Assembly: GCA_019351995.1 (NCBI GenBank)
Contig: JABBOD010000002.1
Span: forward strand, 18,181-82,180
Length of the DNA stretch: 64,000 bases
Origin: Acidobacteriota bacterium
GTDB lineage: Bacteria > Actinomycetota > Actinomycetes > Actinomycetales > Microbacteriaceae
Direction: 5' to 3'
Every line of letters starts with the position of its first letter. Position 1 is the first letter of the stretch. The notes below the pieces were generated by a model. It worked only from the letters and a program-made list of their open reading frames with translations. It had not been told where the DNA came from and made no database searches. The position numbers and the translations under genes are program-made. Shown in pieces: positions 58,097 to 64,000 of this stretch.

Positions 58097-58533
58097 GCGG
58101 TGGCTCCTGCCGGCGTCGTGGCGGGCGAGCCCGCGGCCTCCAGCTGCTCATTGACGTATGCCGGCACCCGGAACTCGAAGTAGAACGACAGCCCGGGGAT
58201 GATGCCGCCGAGAGCGAAGAGCAGGAAACGGGGGAAGCTGAAACGGAGCAGCCGCCAGAGCATGAAATCCAGGGCCAGGTAGAGCACGTAGAGCCACCCG
58301 TGGAGGATCAGGATGGCGGTCGTCAGGTCGACGGCGGTGATCTGCTTCTGCGGGGTCAGCGAGAGGAACCCGAAGGGACCACCCAACTCGATGTCGACCA
58401 GAAAGACCAGGCGCAACAAGACCAATGCGCACAGCAGGAGGAGGAAAACGCCGGTCACGATCGCCGAAACGCGATAGACGGCGAGGACCTTGCGGATGCG
58501 GGGGACGTCGCTCGGACGGGGTCCGGTGGGCAT
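58093..58533 (-). CDS. DUF3817 membrane protein
   Basis: 146 aa with three membrane helices ([55 protein letters not shown]). DUF3817 proteins commonly sit next to guaA/guaB in actinobacteria, as here; function unknown. A TAGGAT -10 box lies six bases before the ATG, overlapping the end of the SURF1 gene, so DUF3817-guaA may also have its own transcript. Confidence 0.87.
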
Positions 58534-58537
58534 GCAG

Positions 58538-59341
58538 CTATCCTACTTTCGCTTGCTGGCCGTCACGGACGACGTCGGGATCGGCGTCGCCCTCATCGTC
58601 GTTCTCCTTCTCCACCTCGTCCTTGACGAGCCGATACCAGAGGTAGATCGCGAAGCCGGCGAAAATGGCCCACTCGGCCGCGTAGAACAGGTTGAGCCAG
58701 TTGAGCCCGACCTCGGCCGTCGGTGCGGGCGAGTCGATCGTGGTCAGCCCGGCGGAGGGATGCTGCGCCACGACGTAGCCGCCGTACACCGAATCACCGA
58801 TCGTCGACCACTGGTTGATCAGCGCCGGCACCGACGCGGCACTCTGCTGCCCCTTCTCCACGCCGGGCTGATCGGGCGACTCGCTGGGCAGGTAGCGGCC
58901 GATGAGGGGGGTCTGGATCGCGGCATCCTTCTCTGCGGCGACGGCAGCCGCCCGGGTGCGGGTCCAGCCGAGGGCAACCGCAAGATCACCGCTCGGAGTC
59001 TGGACGTGTCCGACCAGCCAATATCCGGCAATGCCGAAGTTGAGTCGATCGCTGAGCACCACGAAGTCCCCAGGAACCAGTGTGGCCTCGGTGGTGATCA
59101 TGTGCCCGAGTTCGACATCGGTGACGGGAACGTTCGGCTTCGCCACCGCCGTGAGGTCGGTCGGCGTCTCGGTCGTGCTGACATTGGCGACGGGAGCGGC
59201 AACGCTGCGAGCCAGTTGCCACTGCCCGAGTGCGGCAAAGGCAGCCGCGATCGCGAGGGCGAGAATGAGCGCGCCGATCCACCGGGGACGGCGCGCGACG
59301 TTCCCGAAGCTGACATACGGCACAGAGGCGGCCACGCTCAA
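58538..59341 (-). CDS. SURF1-family cytochrome oxidase assembly protein
   Basis: 267 aa with the two-helix SURF1 plan: N-terminal helix with ALGQWQLARS, a large extracytoplasmic domain with YWLVGHVQTPSGDLAVALGW, and C-terminal helix NWLNLFYAAEWAIFAGFA. Assists assembly of aa3-type oxidase. TTG start overlapping the antiporter stop as TTGA; GTG two codons later is an alternative. Confidence 0.9.
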   Translation of the reverse strand: MSVAASVPYVSFGNVARRPRWIGALILALAIAAAFAALGQWQLARSVAAPVANVSTTETPTDLTAVAKPNVPVTDVELGHMITTEATLVPGDFVVLSDRLNFGIAGYWLVGHVQTPSGDLAVALGWTRTRAAAVAAEKDAAIQTPLIGRYLPSESPDQPGVEKGQQSAASVPALINQWSTIGDSVYGGYVVAQHPSAGLTTIDSPAPTAEVGLNWLNLFYAAEWAIFAGFAIYLWYRLVKDEVEKENDDEGDADPDVVRDGQQAKVG

Positions 59342-60780
59342 TACTCCGGATCCCGGTCGCGGACGGTCTCGTCACGGGGCTGGGCCGCATGACGGTCCTG
59401 GTTGTTCAGCGCGGCATCGAGCATGGCGTCGAGTTCTTCTTCGGTCACCGCAACCGGGATCTCCTCGGCAGCAACGTCACCGGATGCCGCCACCTGCATC
59501 GCGGCAAGGTCATCATCACCGCGCCCCGACATGGCCGCTTCCGCCGCCGCGAAGTCGCGATCGCGAGCGCGCTCGCTCGGGAGCTCCGCTGCGGCAGTGC
59601 CGACGGCACGGCGGCGCGCCAGGCGCCCGCTGAACAGCCACCCGCCGACCCGTTCCGAGTTCACCGCGAGAACGGGTCCGACGATTGCCATGATCAAAAC
59701 GTACAGTCCGGCAAATGGAGTCAGCCGTGAATCGAGTCCGGCACCGGCGGCGAGGGTCGCCAGGATCAGCGCGAACTCCCCCCGGTTCTGCAGCATGGCG
59801 CTGACGTTGAAGCCTTCGGCGGGCGTGAGCCGGTTGAGCCACGCGATCAACTGGCCCCCCGCGGTGTTCAGCAGCAGAGTCATGACGACGCCGACGATGA
59901 CGGGGACCAGCACCGGGCCGAACGTCGAGGGGTTGAGCGCGAGCCCGAAGTTGAGAAAGAAGAACGCGCCGAAGACATCGCGCAAGGGGAGGGAGAACTG
60001 CTCGAGCCGCGCTTTGAAACGGGTGGCCCCGAGAACGAGACCGATCAGGAAGGCACCGATGGCATCCGAGACTCCCAGCAGTTCGCCGAGACCGCCGAAC
60101 GCCACCGCGAGCCCGAAGAACAGGATGGTGAAGAGCTCGTCATCGCGGGTTCCGACCAGCCGTGACACCACCCGGCCACCCCACCGCGCCAGCGCGAACA
60201 TCACGACGAGGAACCCGAACGAGATCGTGAGCTGCAGCACGATCGCCCAGACGTTGGTCGCTCCGCCGATGACGACCGACACGATCGCCAGGTAGATCGC
60301 GATGAACACGTCCTCGACGACGGTGATGCCGAGGATGACGGGAGTCTCCCGGTTGGCCAGCCGTCTCAGCTCGATGAGCAGCTTGGTCAGGATCGCGCTC
60401 GACGAGGTCGCCGTCATGCCCGCGATGATGAGCGCCTCCCTGGTCCCCCACCCCACCCAGAGGCCGAACACGAAGCCGGCGGCCATGTTGATCACGATGC
60501 GCGTGCCGCCGCTGAGAAGCAGGGAACGGATGTTGCCGAAGAACTCGTCCTGGTCGAACTCGAGACCGAGGCTGAACAGCAAGAAGATCAGGCCGACGAT
60601 CGCGATGAGTTGCACATCCGCGGACTTGAACGACAGCGGGAAGAAGTGGAAGTTCGGACTCGCGATGAGTCCCACCAGCATGTAGATCGGGATCGCGGGC
60701 AAGCCGATGAGCTTGCCCAGCCGCCCAAACACGTAGGCGATGACGAACAGGACGCCGAGGACGAGGAGTTCGCTACCCAC
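59338..60780 (-). CDS. CPA2-family K+(Na+)/H+ antiporter, KhtU type
   Basis: 480 aa: about 12-13 membrane helices with FLLFSLGLEFDQDEF, GMTATSSSAILTKLL, VILGITVVEDVFIAIYL, and GVSDAIGAFLIGLVLGATRF, then an acidic, Ala-rich cytosolic tail (about 100 residues). It is preceded 5 bp upstream by a gene for a KhtT-like regulatory subunit, the KhtTU arrangement of Bacillus. K+ or Na+ export coupled to H+ entry is likely. Confidence 0.9.
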   Translation of the reverse strand: MGSELLVLGVLFVIAYVFGRLGKLIGLPAIPIYMLVGLIASPNFHFFPLSFKSADVQLIAIVGLIFLLFSLGLEFDQDEFFGNIRSLLLSGGTRIVINMAAGFVFGLWVGWGTREALIIAGMTATSSSAILTKLLIELRRLANRETPVILGITVVEDVFIAIYLAIVSVVIGGATNVWAIVLQLTISFGFLVVMFALARWGGRVVSRLVGTRDDELFTILFFGLAVAFGGLGELLGVSDAIGAFLIGLVLGATRFKARLEQFSLPLRDVFGAFFFLNFGLALNPSTFGPVLVPVIVGVVMTLLLNTAGGQLIAWLNRLTPAEGFNVSAMLQNRGEFALILATLAAGAGLDSRLTPFAGLYVLIMAIVGPVLAVNSERVGGWLFSGRLARRRAVGTAAAELPSERARDRDFAAAEAAMSGRGDDDLAAMQVAASGDVAAEEIPVAVTEEELDAMLDAALNNQDRHAAQPRDETVRDRDPEY

Positions 60781-60785
60781 GACGG

Positions 60786-61316
60786 TCAGCCTCCGGGCGG
60801 CGCGTCCACGGGCTCGGCCCTCGCCTTGAAGTCACCCGTTCGGTAGAAGAGAAACGCCTTCGCCACCTTTTCGGGCGCGCCCGCGACCACGAGGGTGTCG
60901 CCGGGGAAGACTTTGAAGTCCTCGTCGGGGGCGGGGTTGGCGGACTCACCGCGCACCACGGCCACGACCGTGACGCCCGGGAGCCCCCGCGTGGTCAAGT
61001 TGCCGAGGGGCTGCCCGGCGATGTGGTCGTCGTAGTCGACGTGGAACCAGTCGATCGACAGGCCGGGGATCTGGTCGAGTCCCGAGAGCGATTCGGTGAT
61101 CTTTGTGCCGCCGAGCAGTTCGGCGAGGGTGTGCGCCTCGTCTTCATCGAGCCGGAGCGAAACCTTCTTCGCCGCACCGTCCTCGGCATCCGCGAAGGTG
61201 ATGAGGTCGCTGTGGCCGGAGCGGTGACTGATCACGCCGACCTTGCCGCCGTCGTCCGTGACGAAGGTGTGCAGCACCCCGACACCGGGGAGCTTCACCC
61301 GTCGCACATCCACCAT
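60786..61316 (-). CDS. Antiporter regulatory subunit with TrkA-C (RCK_C) domain, KhtT type
   Basis: 176 aa. N-terminal domain VRRVKLPGVGVLHTF and GVISHRSGHSDLITF; C-terminal TrkA-C domain with GLPGVTVVAVVRGE and VFPGDTLVVAGAPEKVAKA. RCK_C domains of KhtT bind c-di-AMP and regulate the antiporter, so nucleotide control is likely here (inference from family). TAGAAT -10 box six bases before ATG; head of the five-gene run to guaA. Confidence 0.9.
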   Translation of the reverse strand: MVDVRRVKLPGVGVLHTFVTDDGGKVGVISHRSGHSDLITFADAEDGAAKKVSLRLDEDEAHTLAELLGGTKITESLSGLDQIPGLSIDWFHVDYDDHIAGQPLGNLTTRGLPGVTVVAVVRGESANPAPDEDFKVFPGDTLVVAGAPEKVAKAFLFYRTGDFKARAEPVDAPPGG

Positions 61317-61322
61317 GCACCG

Positions 61323-61328
61323 ATTCTA
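61323..61328 (-). promoter_or_regulatory. -10 box of the khtT operon
   Basis: TAGAAT six bases before ATG 61316. Confidence 0.55.
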
Positions 61329-61400
61329 CCGAGCGGCCCGGTACGGCAGCCGGCCCGTCGTGCCCGTCGTGCCCGTCGAACAGTTCGCGACCCTGCCCCG

Positions 61401-61481
61401 CCAAATCAAGGCTGGCGCGATCGGGCCGCCCGTGAATCGCTCGATCACCGCGAGTGGGTGACGTCCTCAGCCTTGATTTGG
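61401..61481. repeat. Family A inverted repeat, copy A5
   Basis: CCAAATCAAGGCTG and CAGCCTTGATTTGG, perfect arms, 53-bp spacer. Flanking CCCCG and CGGGG almost extend the pairing. Between guaB3 stop and the khtT promoter. Confidence 0.9.
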
Positions 61482-61519
61482 GCGGGGCCGGAGCTGAAGC
61501 GCGGGCGGCGCAGTACTCC

Positions 61520-61571
61520 GTGGTGCGTGGTCCGTGCTGCGCGGTCCGTGGTGCGTGGTCAGTGCTGCGCG
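61520..61571. repeat. 28-bp period tandem duplication at the guaB3 3' end
   Basis: A 24-base unit starting GTGGTGCGTGGTC recurs after 28 bases with one change. The second unit contains the guaB3 stop codon. Confidence 0.85.
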
Positions 61572-62680
61572 TATGGCGCGACGACGACCTCGACGCGCTG
61601 GAACTCCTTCAGGTCGGAGTAGCCCGTCGTCGCCATCGAGCGCCGCAACGCGCCGATCAGGTTGACCCGGCCATCCGGGTTCGACGAAGGACCGAACAAG
61701 AGTCGTTCGAGCGGGGCCACCGTCCCGACCTCGACTCGGCCGCCGCGCGGCAACTCACCGTGGTGCGCCTCGGCACCCCAGTGGAATCCGCCACCGGGAG
61801 CTTCCTCGGCGCGAGCAAGGGCCGTTCCGAGCATGACCGCGTCGGCGCCAACCGAGATCGCCTTGACAATGTCGCCGCTGGTACCGAGACCCCCGTCAGC
61901 GATGACGTGCACGTAGCGACCGCCCGACTCGTCGAGGTAGTCGCGACGAGCGCCCGCGACATCCGCCACCGCGGTCGCCATCGGAGCATGGATGCCGAGG
62001 CTCGCGCGCGTCGTCGACGCCGCTCCCCCGCCGAAGCCGACCAGCACGCCCGCCGCGCCGGTGCGCATCAGGTGCAGCGCGGCCGTGTAACTCGCGGCCC
62101 CACCCACGATGACCGGTACGTCGAGTTCGTAGATGAACTTCTTCAGATTGAGCGGCTCGACGGTCTTGCTGACGTGCTCCGCGCTGACGGTTGTGCCGCG
62201 GATGACGAACAGGTCGACTCCGGCGTCCACCACCGCCTGGGAGTGTTCCTGCGTCCGCTGCGGCGAGAGCGCACCGGCAACCGGGACGCCGGCCGCGCGG
62301 ATCTGCGCAATGCGCTCCTTGATGAGTTCGGGCTTGATCGGTTGGGCATAGAGCTGCTGCATGCGAGCGGTGGCAGCATCCGCCGACAGGGTGCGGATTT
62401 CGGCCAGGACCGGCTCAGGGTCGTCGTATCGGGTCCAGAGACCTTCGAGGTCGAGCACGCCGAGACCGCCGAGCTGGCCGATCCTGATCGCGGTGGCCGG
62501 ACTGACAACGGAGTCCATGGGAGCGGCGAGCACCGGCATTTCGAAGGTGAAGGCGTCGATCGTCCACCTCACCGACACGTCCTGCGGATCGCGGGTGCGG
62601 CGACTCGGGATGATCGCGATGTCGTCGAATGCGTAGGCGCGCCGCGCCCGCTTGGACCGGCCGATCTCGATGTCGCTCAC
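61559..62680 (-). CDS. guaB3: GuaB3-family IMP dehydrogenase-related protein
   Basis: 373 aa, IMPDH/GMPR barrel without the CBS pair. It shows AFDDIAIIPSRRTRDP, FEMPVLAAPMDSVVSP, GLGVLDLEGLW, VIVGGAASYTAALHLM and HVIADGGLGTSGDIVKAI. At the loop that carries the catalytic Cys in IMPDH-type enzymes the sequence is GGGAASTTRASLGI: Ser at residue 222. Normal dehydrogenase chemistry is therefore doubtful. GTG 62680 preceded by TAGGCT at six bases. Next to the guaA operon but separately transcribed. Confidence 0.92.
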   Translation of the reverse strand: MSDIEIGRSKRARRAYAFDDIAIIPSRRTRDPQDVSVRWTIDAFTFEMPVLAAPMDSVVSPATAIRIGQLGGLGVLDLEGLWTRYDDPEPVLAEIRTLSADAATARMQQLYAQPIKPELIKERIAQIRAAGVPVAGALSPQRTQEHSQAVVDAGVDLFVIRGTTVSAEHVSKTVEPLNLKKFIYELDVPVIVGGAASYTAALHLMRTGAAGVLVGFGGGAASTTRASLGIHAPMATAVADVAGARRDYLDESGGRYVHVIADGGLGTSGDIVKAISVGADAVMLGTALARAEEAPGGGFHWGAEAHHGELPRGGRVEVGTVAPLERLLFGPSSNPDGRVNLIGALRRSMATTGYSDLKEFQRVEVVVAPYAQH

Positions 62681-62686
62681 TGCGCC

Positions 62687-62692
62687 AGCCTA
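62687..62692 (-). promoter_or_regulatory. -10 box of a leaderless guaB3 promoter
   Basis: TAGGCT six bases before GTG 62680. Confidence 0.55.
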
Positions 62693-62726
62693 CCGGGAGG
62701 CTGCATCCCGACTCGGAGGCCCGGAT

Positions 62727-62786
62727 CCGGGCGAGTAGCGCCAATCCGGGCGAGCGCAGACGCCCGACGTGTCGCCACTCGCCCGT
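62727..62786. repeat. Family B hairpin repeat, copy B1
   Basis: 60 bp, CCGGGCGAGTAGCG at one end and CGCCACTCGCCCGT at the other, with inner CGGGCG/CGCCCG. About 82 percent identical to B2 by eye. The stop codon of the DUF559 gene begins in its last base. Confidence 0.8.
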
Positions 62787-63721
62787 CATCGGGGCCGGCG
62801 GCGGTCCACGGGCAATCCTCGGTCGCGAAGCTGCGCCTGCAGCATGAAGGGAGCCCATGCCACCGACCAACCCCACCGGGCGGCCCCGGGGCCCAGTGCT
62901 CGCAGCCGATCCTCCCGAACCTTTTCTGCGATGACGACCGCTGCCGGATCTCGTCCGCCGGTGAACTCATCCCGAACGTATTTGCTCACCCCGTCGAACT
63001 CCCCGATGAGCTGGGAGCCCGGCCACCAGAAGTCGACGACGCCGATCCTGCCGGCGCGATCGTTGAACGGGACCTGCAACTCGGGGGTTGGGAGTCCCGC
63101 CTCCCAGATGCGCACCCGGCTCAGGGTCTCCCCGGGAGATCCGGATCGAGCGTCGGCGAAGGCGATGGCGCGCTCGGCTCGACGACGGCCACGCCTGACA
63201 CCGAGGCGGTCGAGCACCTGGATGACGTCCTCCGCGACAACCGGGTGATGCGCGAAGGCCCAATCAAGAACCCCCACGGCAGTGAGGAATGGCGAATCCA
63301 CCGCCGTGTCGGCCAGCGTCCTGAGCAGGGAGGTCAACTTCAACTCGCCGCGGATCTCGAGGTCGTGAGTCGCGAAGGCCGTCGCGTGCTTGCGATACCC
63401 GTGTTCGGTCCGAGTACCTGCCGCCGTCGTCGCGAGCATTTGGACGAGAGTCGGCATCGGCCCGATGATTGGGGCTCCGTGAAGGACCGCCGCCGAGACA
63501 TGGCTGATCGTCGGCGGGATGCGGCCGGCCCCGACACAACCGAGTATCCGGAAGGTGTACCTCTCCGTCTGTGTGAGTTTGTCCCAGTGTTCGAACGGGT
63601 AATAGGCGCCGCGATGGACTCGCACCAGTCGTCCACGCTCCGCGGCGCGCTGCAGTTCACGGATGTCGCCCTGCTCGGCTAGTTCCCGAACAAACTGCAG
63701 ACGGTCGGCGAAGTCATCCAT
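62786..63721 (-). CDS. AbiEi-like / DUF559 endonuclease-domain protein, second copy
   Basis: 311 aa from ATG 63721 (an upstream GTG at 63766 is possible). The N-terminal winged-helix-like region (ELQRAAERGRLVRVHRGAYYP) and SHVSAAVLHGAPI resemble AbiEi-type proteins; the C-terminal DUF559-like nuclease has GVVDFWWPGSQLIGEFDG (D and ExD) and AAVVIAEKVREDRLRALG. It shares architecture with the protein at 52469 but is diverged. It is bracketed by family B repeats: B1 provides its stop codon, B2 lies 117 bp upstream of the ATG. Confidence 0.78.
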   Translation of the reverse strand: MDDFADRLQFVRELAEQGDIRELQRAAERGRLVRVHRGAYYPFEHWDKLTQTERYTFRILGCVGAGRIPPTISHVSAAVLHGAPIIGPMPTLVQMLATTAAGTRTEHGYRKHATAFATHDLEIRGELKLTSLLRTLADTAVDSPFLTAVGVLDWAFAHHPVVAEDVIQVLDRLGVRRGRRRAERAIAFADARSGSPGETLSRVRIWEAGLPTPELQVPFNDRAGRIGVVDFWWPGSQLIGEFDGVSKYVRDEFTGGRDPAAVVIAEKVREDRLRALGPGAARWGWSVAWAPFMLQAQLRDRGLPVDRRRPR

Positions 63722-63770
63722 GAACCCAGGGTCCTCAACGGCGACGGCGGCAACCGCCGCCAACACGGCG

Positions 63771-63998
63771 TCAGGGGACGGCCCGGCAGCGATCCGACTG
63801 TGGAGGAGCGGCCAGTGGGTCGTCTCGCCCACGCATCCCGGGCGAGTTGCGCGAAACCGGGCGAGTGCCGACACCCGGTTTGTCGCAACTCGCCCGGATT
63901 GCAGAATGGATCGCCGATCGCGGCAACCAGCGGTCGTGCGTGACCGCGAGCACGCTCCCCTCATCGCGATCGAGGGCACCCTGCAGCGCCTCTGCCGA
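63771..63998 (-). pseudogene. 3' end of an ABC-F ATPase gene running into repeat B2 (partial)
   Basis: Reading inward from the window end, the frame has EALQGALDRDEGSVLAVTHD followed by RW, the H-loop region that ends ABC-F proteins. After LPRSAIHSAIR the frame passes through repeat B2 and stops at 63771 with a tail unlike any ABC-F C-terminus. B2 seems to have replaced the native 3' end. Whether the gene is functional depends on sequence beyond the window. Confidence 0.55.
63838..63897. repeat. Family B hairpin repeat, copy B2
   Basis: 60 bp forming an almost perfect 24-bp hairpin: CCGGGCGAGTTGCG-cg-AAACCGGG, a 12-base loop, CCCGGTTT-gt-CGCAACTCGCCCGG. It lies inside the tail of the ABC-F frame, upstream of the second DUF559 gene. 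Confidence 0.9.
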
Positions 63999-64000
63999 CC

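Overview
The window is high-GC DNA with dense, short-gapped operons, many GTG starts and very many TANNNT -10 boxes sitting six bases before a start codon. Together with xylFGH/xylAB, TreS-maltokinase, GuaB3, DUF6350, DUF3817 and AbiEi/DUF559 proteins this points to an actinobacterium of the Micrococcales, probably Microbacteriaceae (inference from gene content and style). I saw no rRNA, tRNA, CRISPR array or intact insertion sequence.

Layout. 1-9.5 kb: xylose locus, with an acetylxylan-esterase end, a ROK repressor (xylR), xylA-xylB, and a convergent lacI-xylG-xylH-xylF operon in which every junction is a 4-bp ATGA overlap. 9.5-15 kb: cyclase plus APC permease, then a GT2-GtrA / GT39 glycosyltransferase pair. 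15-17.5 kb: cbs-metB transsulfuration. 17.7-20.8 kb: treS-maltokinase. 20.8-26.7 kb: three ABC exporters, two forming a classic asymmetric heterodimer preceded by a candidate leader-peptide attenuator. 26.7-30.6 kb: purH under a ZTP riboswitch, purN, DUF6350. 30.7-40.8 kb: pta-ackA, a P1B ATPase, and xfp-mgtA. 41-47 kb: lipoprotein peptidase, sucCD, an MpaB-like protein, and a PadR regulator. 47-49.8 kb: a decaying type VII secretion / polymorphic-toxin locus (ADP-ribosyltransferase toxin, immunity candidate, WXG100 proteins, EccC relic). 49.8-64 kb: pcrA, a DUF559 gene, gdpD, small membrane proteins, guaA-DUF3817-SURF1-KhtU-KhtT operon, guaB3, a second DUF559 gene and an ABC-F tail.

Metabolic logic. 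Xylose taken up by XylFGH becomes xylulose-5-phosphate through XylA and XylB. Phosphoketolase (xfp) can split it to acetyl-phosphate plus glyceraldehyde-3-phosphate, and AckA/Pta turn acetyl-phosphate into ATP plus acetate or acetyl-CoA, so the window encodes a complete xylose phosphoketolase route.

Most unusual features. (1) Five intergenic inverted repeats share 14-bp arms (CCAAATCAAGGCTG / CAGCCTTGATTTGG, each arm with at most one change) separated by exactly 53 unrelated bases in every copy. (2) Each of the two AbiEi-like/DUF559 nuclease genes is bracketed by a pair of hairpin repeats, one gene by two copies of this family, the other by two copies of a different 60-bp family. This looks like a nuclease-repeat partnership resembling RAYT/REP units but with another nuclease fold (hypothesis). 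(3) A short uORF with a strong Shine-Dalgarno and a start-site-masking hairpin precedes the heterodimeric ABC exporter. (4) The toxin locus carries an ADP-ribosyltransferase domain with all R-S-E motifs but an internal amber codon.
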